Both the position numbers and the translations under genes were made by a program. Shown one piece after another: positions 9,067 through 16,258 of a stretch of DNA of 64,000 bases. Source of the stretch: Pseudomonadota bacterium (lineage in GTDB: Bacteria > Pseudomonadota > Gammaproteobacteria > Steroidobacterales > Steroidobacteraceae). The notes under the pieces were generated by a model, which saw only the letters and a list, made by a program, of their open reading frames with translations, searched no databases and was not told the origin of the DNA. The stretch covers positions 51,246 through 115,245 of the forward strand of contig JAEWBG010000051.1 in NCBI GenBank assembly GCA_023391335.1. The letters run 5' to 3'. Position 1 is the first letter of the stretch, and each line of letters opens with the position of its first letter.

Positions 9067-9142
9067 GCCCCCGTAGCTCAGTGGATAGAGCGACCGCCTC
9101 CTAAGCGGTAGGTCGCAGGTTCAACTCCTGCCGGGGGCACCA
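9067..9142 (+). tRNA. tRNA-Arg (anticodon CCT)
   Basis: A 76-base cloverleaf with encoded CCA. The acceptor stem GCCCCCG pairs with CGGGGGC, and the anticodon stem ACCGC/GCGGT encloses CTCCTAA, giving anticodon CCT for the AGG codon. No intron is present, unlike some alphaproteobacterial tRNA-Arg(CCT) genes. Confidence 0.95.
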
Positions 9143-9160
9143 ATTCGGCTGGCGCGCCGT

Positions 9161-9251
9161 GTGATTAGCGGATGGTGACTGGAAGGCCGGCGCTGCGCAT
9201 CCACAATCGCCGTCCGAATTGCCACTATCCGCGAGTCACGAACCACTAAAC
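9161..9251. repeat. Short inverted repeat arrays downstream of tRNA-Arg
   Basis: The left words GTGATTAGCGGATGGTGACTGG (9161-9182) are partly complementary to CCACTATCCGCGAGTCAC with a following AACCACTAAAC (9222-9251). This is a smaller, more degenerate member of the same repeat class as the element between the two tRNAs. Confidence 0.45.
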
Positions 9252-9284
9252 TCGAAGCTCATTGCGCGATGCGTTATACGCTGA

Positions 9285-9575
9285 TCAGGCCACACGCTTC
9301 GTGTCTATCGGCCTGATTCTAGGGCGGCGTTTCTTCTGCGCCTGCCACAAGTCGTACGACATTTGCATTCGCATCCACGACTCTGCTGCGCCACCTAGCG
9401 CTGCAGCCAGGCGAATCGCCAGTTCAGCGCTAACGGCCGCTCGGCCGTTTACGACGCGCGACAGAGCGACGCGCGAGACTTCCAGACGTTTTGCGAGTTC
9501 AGTGACGGTCATCGTCCGCAAGATCGTGTCTTGAAGCACTTCGCCCGGATGCGGGGGGTTATGCATCTGCGCCAT
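9285..9575 (-). CDS. higA: HigA-family antitoxin (HTH)
   Basis: A 96-residue protein with the VapI/HigA signature: NPPHPGEVLQDTIL at the N-terminus, then an HTH (VTELAKRLEVSRVALSRVVNGRAAVSAELAIRLAAALG) and the typical C-terminal SWMRMQMSYDLWQAQ. It should neutralise HigB and autoregulate the operon. It follows higB by 10 bases, which is the higBA order typical of this family with the toxin first. Confidence 0.93.
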   Translation of the reverse strand: MAQMHNPPHPGEVLQDTILRTMTVTELAKRLEVSRVALSRVVNGRAAVSAELAIRLAAALGGAAESWMRMQMSYDLWQAQKKRRPRIRPIDTKRVA

Positions 9576-9585
9576 TAACGTGCCC

Positions 9586-9864
9586 TCAGTGGTAGTCCTG
9601 GTAGTCGACCAATTCGGCGTGCCCGCCCCGGAATCTGAAAGTCAGTCGCCAATTCTCATCGAGCCACACCGCGTAATGTCCATCCAACTCGCCTTTGAGT
9701 GGATGTAAGTGCCATCCTGGACGGCTCATGTCATCAGGGCCAAGCGCCGCATCGAGCTGACCGAGTTGCAGTCGAAGTCTCTTTGCGTGTTTCGGCTGGA
9801 TGCCAGCCTTGGAGCCAGTGCGAAAAAATCGTTCAATACCGCCGTGACGGAAGCTCTTGATCAT
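9586..9864 (-). CDS. higB: HigB-family toxin (RelE/ParE superfamily mRNA interferase)
   Basis: A 92-residue HigB/RelE-type toxin. It starts MIKSFRHGGIERFFRTGSK, then carries KHAKRLRLQLGQLDAA, WHLHPLKGELDGHYAVWLDENWRLTFRF and the terminal VDYQDYH, all standard for the HigB group that degrades mRNA on the ribosome. It is the first gene of the operon with higA. A palindrome lies immediately upstream of its start codon. Confidence 0.93.
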   Translation of the reverse strand: MIKSFRHGGIERFFRTGSKAGIQPKHAKRLRLQLGQLDAALGPDDMSRPGWHLHPLKGELDGHYAVWLDENWRLTFRFRGGHAELVDYQDYH

Positions 9865-9869
9865 GGAGC

Positions 9870-9886
9870 GTATCTCTATGCGATAC
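9870..9886 (-). promoter_or_regulatory. Candidate HigA operator (GTATC-N7-GATAC)
   Basis: A perfect 5-bp inverted repeat, GTATC and GATAC separated by 7 bases, lies five bases upstream of the higB start codon. Its size and position fit an autoregulatory HigA site, but it would overlap the ribosome-binding region rather than a recognisable -10 box. Confidence 0.4.
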
Positions 9887-10063
9887 AGGCCACAAGGACG
9901 GGGAGAACCTGATATTGGCTATTTCAATGGCGCCTCGGGCACGCATTTTTATTGGCTTTGGGAAGAAATGAGAGCGTCGCCCCGCACCGGACACGTGCAC
10001 GGGATGAAAGCTGCTCAATGCGTGAAAGTCGCTGATGGGTTGTGACTAGAAGAGCGGCCCGGA

Positions 10064-10140
10064 TCTGACCTGACGCCAGTCCCCCCTGATGCGGGCGCAT
10101 CCTTCCTGACGATAGTCCGTCCTGATCGCGAAGCGATCCG
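10064..10140 (+). repeat. Mini-hairpin array, copy 1
   Basis: Four consecutive tiny hairpins (GACGcc-AGTC, GATGC-ggGCATC, GACG-ataGTC and GATCGC-gaAGCGATC type) are separated by pyrimidine linkers resembling CCTTCCT. A second copy lies at 26659-26735. The arms differ between copies by paired changes, so the folds are conserved while the bases vary. It lies in the 409-bp gap between higB and the TonB receptor; apart from this array and the higB palindrome I see nothing else supportable there. Confidence 0.65.
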
Positions 10141-10273
10141 TCGCGGTCCTACGCGTCTTGAGTCCCGCGGTACGCGGTTGTACTTACCTCCGACTTCCTC
10201 GTGAGTACCCGAGGGAACTCTCGCTGCGTCGATACCGTTGCGCGAAGTTGTGCCATCTGCACGAGGGAATGTC

Positions 10274-13200
10274 ATGTCGCGTTCTAGTCACGGCCGATCG
10301 TCTGCACTTCGTCGCGGCATGCGACACGTTCTATTCGCCAGCGGACTACTTTGCACGACACTCGTCGTGCAAGCACAAACTGCAAGCGGCACGCTGCGCG
10401 GGCAAGTTCATGCGCCCGACAGTGCGCCCGCCACAGTCACGGCGACGAATACTCAAACCGGATTTGCACGCACCGTGCAGAGCGCAACCGGTGGGGCATA
10501 TGCAATTCCAGGATTGCCGCCCGGCACGTATCGCGTCGATGTGAACGCTGGCGGACAAACCTCGTCGCGCACCGTCATTCTGCAAGTCGGACAGACAGCG
10601 ACGCTCGACCTAGATGTGGCGCCGACGAGCGAGGCGCCCGTCGAAACCGTCACGGTGACAGCAACGCAACTATTCGAAACGCGCACGTCGGAAGTCGCAT
10701 ACAACGTAACGACTCGCGAGATTCAGGCGCTGCCGCAGAACTCGCGCAACTTTCTCGCCTTCGCCGACATCGTTCCCGGCGTACAGCTAGTGAACAGCCC
10801 CGATGGTTCGACGAGTCAACTGCGCAGCGGCGCGCAATCTGCCAACGGCGTGAATGTATTTATCGATGGGGTGGGGCAAAAGAACTACGTGTTGAGCGGC
10901 GGCATCAGCGGGCAGACCGCGACGCGCGGCAATCCCTTTCCGCAATTGGCGATCGCCGAATATCGTGTGATCACCTCGAACTACAAAGCGGAGTTCGATC
11001 AATTGAGCAGTGCTGCGGTCGTGGCCGCCACTCGATCAGGCACGAATGAATTCGAAGCCGATGGATTTTGGGACCGCACTTCGGAGAATTGGCGCGCCGC
11101 AGATCCCATCGAAGCCAAAGCCGGCAAAAAGGTGCCGTCCACTCAAGAGCAGTATGGCGTGGCATTTGGTGGGCCGATTATCCGCGACGTGATGCATTTC
11201 TTCCTGACGTACGAAGCGAAGACATTCGAATCGCCGGAAAGCGTCACCTATGGCCGCGGCATTGCATCGCTTCCAAACTTCGATCAGTTCGTGGGGCCGA
11301 CGAGCACGCCGTTCGATGAAGATCTGTTCTTCGGCAAGATCGACTGGAGTATTGGAGACGCGCATCTACTCGAGTTGACGTTCAAATATCGCGACGAAAG
11401 CGAGATCACGAGCGTCGGCGATCAGACCTCGGATCCATATGCGACCTCACGCGATAACACCGAAAAGCGTGTAGATCTGCGTTATCAATTGAGCGCGGAT
11501 CGATTTCTCAATGACGCGCATCTCACGTACGAAGATGCGAGCTTCAATCCACGTCCGAAAACGAATGCCCCTGGGCAGATTCTCACGACGGGAAACCGCG
11601 ACGATGTTGTTTTGCGCGTCGGCGGCGGACCTGACTTTCAGCGCAAGTCGCAGAAGGGCTGGAGTATTCAAGACGATCTGACGTTCAACGCATTCGACTG
11701 GGCCGGACGGCACACCGTAAAGACCGGCTTGAAGTACAAACAAATCAAGATGAATGCGTTCGAGCAGCAGCCTTACAACCCGCAGTTCTATTACGACATT
11801 AATACGAGCACATCGATTCCGTATCGCGTGGAATTCGGCGCGCCACTGCCGGGCGTTCCGGATCCGAATATCGAATCGACGAACAAACAGTTCGGCATTT
11901 ATCTGCAGGACGATTGGGAAATCAACGAACACTGGCTCGCGAACATCGGTGTGCGGTGGGATTACGAACGCACGCCAGCGTGGGAAAACTACGTGACGCC
12001 GGGCGATGTGGTCGCTGCGATCAATTCTCAGGATCCCAATGCTGCCGCGGGGCAAACCTATGCTCAGACGTTGGCGCTTGGCGGCATCGACATCAATGAC
12101 TACATCAGCACCGGCAACAATCGCGACGCGTTCACGGGCGGCATTCAGCCGCGACTGGGCCTGTCATACGATTTGTTTGGCGATGAGCGACATGTGATTT
12201 TCGCGGGCGCGGGTCGCGCGTACGACCGCAATGTTTTCGACTATCTCGCCATCGAACAATCGAAGGGCACGTTCCCAACCTACACGCGAACGTTCGACGC
12301 ACCCGGCCATCCCTGCAATGCCGGCGCAACCGACTGCATCCCTTGGGACCCGGCGTATTTCGATCGCGCAAATTTGGAAGCGCTCGTTGCAAGCAATCCT
12401 TCGTTCGGGCGTGAGGTCGATTTGATCAATAACAATCTGCGCACGCCGTATTCCGATCAGTACAGCCTAGGCATGCGCAACCGCATATCGATTGGCAACC
12501 AAGACTGGAACACGACCGCAACGCTGTCCTACATCCGTTCGAAGGACGGCATCGTGTTTTTGCTTGGAAACCGACGTCCTGATGGGACATTTTTCGAGCC
12601 GAATTCGACTTGGGGCACGCAGCCCTGGGGCTTTGGTCTGCCGGGACTCGGCACCTTGTTGATCGGACGAAATGGTATCGAAACGCGATCAAAGATGGTC
12701 TTGCTGCAAGCCGAGAAGCCATACACGCGGGAGTCGGGGTGGAGTGCCACGTTCGCTTACACGTTCACCGATGCGACCGAAAACCGCACGCGTGCCGCAG
12801 AAGCGGATGAGCACTACATCTTTGACTATCCGACCGTGGGTGATTTTGGCTGGCATACCTCGACGGGTATTCCGAAACATCGACTCGTCGCCACGGGAAT
12901 TGTCGATGCACCGTGGGAGATGACGTTGTCGGCAAAGCTCACGCTGTCGACTCCGCTGCAATACGAAGCCATCGATTGCTTCAACGTCGACCCGCAAGAT
13001 GGGCGTCACTGCTACTTCCACAATTTCCAACCGTCCGGCACCTTGGGGTACAAACAGTTCGATCTCGCGCTTGAAAAGGGCTGGTCGACGTTCTCCGATG
13101 ATCTGCAGGTGCGGTTGCGGGCGGACATCCTGAATGTATTCAACTCAGAGAACGCCGCCGGGTTCGACAATTGGCGTGGCGATGGCAACGGCCCGAACCC

Positions 13201-13276
13201 GAACTTCGGCGATCCGACGCAGTACTACCAGCCGACGCGTACGTTCAAGTTGTCGTTCAACGTGAATTGGAAATAG
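10274..13276 (+). CDS. TonB-dependent receptor with N-terminal carboxypeptidase-regulatory-like domain (Oar type)
   Basis: A 1000-residue outer-membrane receptor. The ATG at 10274 follows GAGGGA and begins a signal peptide (VLFASGLLCTTLVVQAQ). A carboxypeptidase-regulatory-like beta-sandwich spans about residues 34-120 (SGTLRGQVHAPDSAPATVTATN), then a plug domain (REIQALPQNSRNFLAFADIVPGVQLV through NVFIDGVGQKNYVLSGG) and a beta-barrel ending in FKLSFNVNWK. Oar-type receptors import large substrates through TonB. The downstream neighbour is a GH144-like glucanase, so an oligosaccharide is a reasonable guess for the substrate. Confidence 0.9.
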   Translation: MSRSSHGRSSALRRGMRHVLFASGLLCTTLVVQAQTASGTLRGQVHAPDSAPATVTATNTQTGFARTVQSATGGAYAIPGLPPGTYRVDVNAGGQTSSRTVILQVGQTATLDLDVAPTSEAPVETVTVTATQLFETRTSEVAYNVTTREIQALPQNSRNFLAFADIVPGVQLVNSPDGSTSQLRSGAQSANGVNVFIDGVGQKNYVLSGGISGQTATRGNPFPQLAIAEYRVITSNYKAEFDQLSSAAVVAATRSGTNEFEADGFWDRTSENWRAADPIEAKAGKKVPSTQEQYGVAFGGPIIRDVMHFFLTYEAKTFESPESVTYGRGIASLPNFDQFVGPTSTPFDEDLFFGKIDWSIGDAHLLELTFKYRDESEITSVGDQTSDPYATSRDNTEKRVDLRYQLSADRFLNDAHLTYEDASFNPRPKTNAPGQILTTGNRDDVVLRVGGGPDFQRKSQKGWSIQDDLTFNAFDWAGRHTVKTGLKYKQIKMNAFEQQPYNPQFYYDINTSTSIPYRVEFGAPLPGVPDPNIESTNKQFGIYLQDDWEINEHWLANIGVRWDYERTPAWENYVTPGDVVAAINSQDPNAAAGQTYAQTLALGGIDINDYISTGNNRDAFTGGIQPRLGLSYDLFGDERHVIFAGAGRAYDRNVFDYLAIEQSKGTFPTYTRTFDAPGHPCNAGATDCIPWDPAYFDRANLEALVASNPSFGREVDLINNNLRTPYSDQYSLGMRNRISIGNQDWNTTATLSYIRSKDGIVFLLGNRRPDGTFFEPNSTWGTQPWGFGLPGLGTLLIGRNGIETRSKMVLLQAEKPYTRESGWSATFAYTFTDATENRTRAAEADEHYIFDYPTVGDFGWHTSTGIPKHRLVATGIVDAPWEMTLSAKLTLSTPLQYEAIDCFNVDPQDGRHCYFHNFQPSGTLGYKQFDLALEKGWSTFSDDLQVRLRADILNVFNSENAAGFDNWRGDGNGPNPNFGDPTQYYQPTRTFKLSFNVNWK

Positions 13277-13398
13277 CGCCAGCTGCGGAAGCCGTCGCGG
13301 CACCGCTGGGCATTAACCCGATTTACGTTTCTGGTCTGCTGTGTAGGCGGATGCGCTGTTAACATTTCGCCATGACACAACGTAAGAGTCCGGTGTAA

Positions 13399-14916
13399 AT
13401 GTCGCTCGACGAGCTGCGCTGCAGGCTCGCCAGTTACGCGATGCTCTCGTTCTTCGTGCTCGCGCCCGTCGCTGCGCATGCAGCGGAAACACCCGCCATT
13501 CCGAACATCGTGGTGCAGGGGGCGCGACCTGTGGCGAAAACCGAACGCGATCTCGATCCGGTCGTCAACAATCTGGAGCTGAGGACCTTCCGTTATTTCT
13601 GGCGCACTGCCGGGCGGCGTAATGGGCTGATCCCGGATCGTTTCCCGAGCGAATCAGCATCGAGCATCGCCGCCATTGGTTTTGGACTAACCGCTTACGT
13701 GATCGGCTCCGAGCGGCACTACATTTCGCGTAACAGCGCTCGCATTCGCACCTTGCGAACGCTGCGGTTCTTGGCGAGCTTGCCGCACGGAATCGATGAA
13801 ACCGGCTATGCAGGTTATCGCGGGTTCTTCTATCACTTTCTACAAATGCAGGATGGGCTGCGCTTTCGCCGCTGCGAAGTGTCCACCGTCGACACTGCTT
13901 TGTTGATGGCAGGGGTGCTGCTGGCGCAATCGTACTTCGATCAAAACATCCGCTCGGAGCGTGAAATACGCGAACTCGCCGACCTGCTGTATCGCAAGGT
14001 CGAATGGTCATGGGCACAGCTACGTTCGCCTGCGATGTTCCTTGGTTGGCGTCCTGAGAGCGGGTTCATTCCGTTCGACTGGCACGGATATAACGAGGCG
14101 ATGTTGATGTACATTTTGGGCCTCGGCTCGCCGACTTATCCGCTTTCCGATGGTGCTTGGAATGCGTGGACGGAAACGTACAAGGATCATTGGGGCACGT
14201 TCGAAGGCCAGGAGTTTCTCTCGTTCGGCCCGATGTTCGGTCACCAGTACTCGCATGTGTGGATCGACTTTCGCGGCATCCAAGATGAGTACATGCGCAG
14301 CAAAGGGATGGATTATTTCGAGAACAGCCGGCGCGCAGCCTACGCGCAGCGACAGTACGCGAAACAAAATCCGATGCGTTGGCGCGGGTACGACGGCGAG
14401 ATTTGGGGGCTGACCGCGAGCGACGGTCCAGTCGATATGGTCCACGAGTTTTATGGCGAAGAGCGCGGCTTCTTCAGCTACACCGCACGCGGAACGGCAG
14501 CGCCGCGAGTTGTGGATGACGGTACGATCGCGCCCACCGCAGCGGTGGCTTCCATCGCCTTTGCGCCTGAGATCGCGATTCCCAGCATTCACGCGTTTCG
14601 TGCCCGCTATGGCGAGCATCTCTATCAGACGTTCGGGTTTCTCGATGCCGTCAATCCGAGTTTCACCTTTACCGATGCGCCGCTGCGCCATGGCAAAGTC
14701 ATCGAAAATTTAGGTTGGGTAGCGGACGATTACTTGGGCATCGACCAAGGTCCCATCATTGCGATGATCGAAAACTATCGCAGCGGTTTGGTGTGGAACA
14801 TCATGAAACGCAATCCTTATGTGCGGCGAGGATTGGAGCGCGCCGGTTTCACCGGAGGGTGGATGACCAAAACCGAACCATCGCCAGCGCCACCTATCAC
14901 CGCCACACCGCGTTAA
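13399..14916 (+). CDS. Glycoamylase-like domain protein, GH144-type (beta-1,2-glucanase-like)
   Basis: A 505-residue exported protein with a signal peptide (MLSFFVLAPVAAHA) and a glycoamylase-like domain. It carries ELRTFRYFWRTA, IAAIGFGLTAYVIG, EVSTVDTALLMAGVL, GFIPFDWHGYNEAMLMYILGLGSP, FGHQYSHVWIDFRGIQD and the terminal VADDYLGIDQGPIIAMIENYRSGL. Family members characterised in GH144 cleave beta-1,2-glucan (sophorans). An acidic residue pair typical of inverting enzymes is plausible but cannot be assigned with certainty here. It lies 122 bp after the TonB receptor on the same strand, which suggests a small glucan uptake locus. Confidence 0.85.
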   Translation: MSLDELRCRLASYAMLSFFVLAPVAAHAAETPAIPNIVVQGARPVAKTERDLDPVVNNLELRTFRYFWRTAGRRNGLIPDRFPSESASSIAAIGFGLTAYVIGSERHYISRNSARIRTLRTLRFLASLPHGIDETGYAGYRGFFYHFLQMQDGLRFRRCEVSTVDTALLMAGVLLAQSYFDQNIRSEREIRELADLLYRKVEWSWAQLRSPAMFLGWRPESGFIPFDWHGYNEAMLMYILGLGSPTYPLSDGAWNAWTETYKDHWGTFEGQEFLSFGPMFGHQYSHVWIDFRGIQDEYMRSKGMDYFENSRRAAYAQRQYAKQNPMRWRGYDGEIWGLTASDGPVDMVHEFYGEERGFFSYTARGTAAPRVVDDGTIAPTAAVASIAFAPEIAIPSIHAFRARYGEHLYQTFGFLDAVNPSFTFTDAPLRHGKVIENLGWVADDYLGIDQGPIIAMIENYRSGLVWNIMKRNPYVRRGLERAGFTGGWMTKTEPSPAPPITATPR

Positions 14917-14928
14917 TCGCAGCATCCT

Positions 14929-15729
14929 ATGTTCAAACCCTGCGGCGTCATCACCATCACAACTGACTTTGGCCATCAGGGGCCGTTCGTCGCGACGATG
15001 AAGGGCCAGATCCTGGCGCACTTTCCCAGTGCGCGCATTATCGACGTCACGCATGAAGTTCCGGTCTATTGGCCTGCAGAGGCGGGATTCTGGCTCGCGC
15101 GTGCGTTTGGCTATTTTCCTGGCGGGTCGGTGCATGTCGCGGTGGTGGATCCGGGCGTCGGCACGAAGCGCGACATCATCGCGGTTTCGGCGGCCGGCCA
15201 TGCGTTCCTGGCGCCGGACAATGGCCTGCTAGCGCCGATTCTCTCGCGTACACCTGATGCCCAAGTGCGCATTGTCGATCTGGCGCGCCTACAGTCGAAG
15301 CTCCGACTGCCGACTCCAAGTGCCACCTTTCATGGTCGCGATATCTTTGCCCCGATTGGTGCGGAGCTCGCTGCCGGACGCGTCGCGTTTGAGGAGTTGG
15401 GTCCGCTCACTCAGGAATGGATTCCCTCCTGGGTCGATGATCCGGCGGTCGCTTCAGATCACGTCACCGGGGTGGTCATCACGATCGATCACTTCGGCAA
15501 TCTCATCACCAATATCGATGCCGAATTGGTACGGCCGTTCGGTTCACCTCTCGTTCGCACCGGAGGCCACTCGTTTCCGCTGCGTCGAACCTATGGGGAT
15601 GCGAAACCGGGCGACTATCTCGCTCTGATCAATTCGTTTGGCGTGGTGGAAATCGCAAGAGCGGAGCAGAGTGCCGCTGAAGGCTTGGGGCTGGGCCGCG
15701 GCGCACCCGTGACCATTACAAATCAGTAA
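14929..15729 (+). CDS. SAM hydroxide adenosyltransferase (SAM hydrolase, DUF62)
   Basis: A 266-residue member of the SAM hydroxide adenosyltransferase/fluorinase superfamily. Evidence includes the N-terminal ITTDFGHQGPFVATMKG, VHVAVVDPGVGTKRDIIAV, APDNGLLAPIL, TFHGRDIFAPIGAELAAG, and IDHFGNLITNI in the C-terminal barrel. Such enzymes hydrolyse SAM to adenosine and methionine. It begins 12 bp after the glucanase gene and is probably co-transcribed, although no pathway link is evident. A halogenase role is unlikely because the chloride/fluoride-loop insertions are absent. Confidence 0.9.
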   Translation: MFKPCGVITITTDFGHQGPFVATMKGQILAHFPSARIIDVTHEVPVYWPAEAGFWLARAFGYFPGGSVHVAVVDPGVGTKRDIIAVSAAGHAFLAPDNGLLAPILSRTPDAQVRIVDLARLQSKLRLPTPSATFHGRDIFAPIGAELAAGRVAFEELGPLTQEWIPSWVDDPAVASDHVTGVVITIDHFGNLITNIDAELVRPFGSPLVRTGGHSFPLRRTYGDAKPGDYLALINSFGVVEIARAEQSAAEGLGLGRGAPVTITNQ

Positions 15730-15819
15730 GTTGGCGTCGGACTCGCGCGCGCCGATCGCCTGAACTCGCGACCTATTTCACTCTCCAAGTAGGCGGTTGC
15801 CGGAATCTTCCCGGAACCA

Positions 15820-15847
15820 TTGAAAACCGCAGCGCATCGTATATAGT
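15820..15847 (+). promoter_or_regulatory. Predicted sigma-70 promoter
   Basis: TTGAAA at 15820-15825 and TATAGT at 15842-15847 are separated by 16 bp, upstream of the small acidic-protein gene at 15914. This is the only good promoter-like pair in the 184-bp gap. Confidence 0.5.
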
Positions 15848-15913
15848 CCGCAGGCCGCCGATCCCCATCGGCCCAGATCCCTTTGATTTCACAGGAATTT
15901 TTCAGGAATCATC

Positions 15914-16138
15914 ATGGTGGAGAGAGACGACGACCACTTCGATCTCGACGATGACTTCGTTGCCGAGAGCGACGAGGATCAGAGCTACGATCGTTTCATC
16001 GATCCGGTCGCCCGCCGAGCACGGCCCAGCGCGAATGCTGCGGCCAAGAAGGGTAAGGCCGCTTGGAGCAAACTCGAGGACGTGTTGGCGGAGCGGCGGC
16101 TACAGAAAGAATTGAAAGACTTCGAAGAAGAAGAGTAA
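15914..16138 (+). CDS. Small acidic conserved hypothetical protein
   Basis: A 74-residue protein with a very acidic N-terminus (DDDHFDLDDDFVAESDED), a basic middle (ARRARPSANAAAKKGKAAW) and a C-terminal amphipathic KLEDVLAERRLQKELKDFEEEE helix. The ending resembles small gammaproteobacterial proteins annotated as PA3496-like envelope integrity proteins, but I cannot confirm this without a search. The ATG at 15914 and an upstream promoter support a real gene. It precedes lysC-lysA by 120 bp. Confidence 0.7.
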   Translation: MVERDDDHFDLDDDFVAESDEDQSYDRFIDPVARRARPSANAAAKKGKAAWSKLEDVLAERRLQKELKDFEEEE

Positions 16139-16258
16139 TCCTGGCTTCTTGAGGCATCGGTTTGATTCCGGTGCCGTCGTTCACCAGCTCGAGCGTCCGA
16201 ACTAGGCGCGGAATAGCTCGACTGCGCGCTCTAGAGCGCTTCATCCTGGGGAAATCAA

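Noticed and set aside
9857..10045. A 62-codon frame upstream of higB
   Set aside because: It overlaps the higB promoter region, has no family features and its start falls inside higB's 5' end.
11447..12055. A 202-codon minus-strand frame inside the TonB receptor
   Set aside because: It lies wholly opposite the receptor coding sequence, with no homology features or ribosome-binding site.
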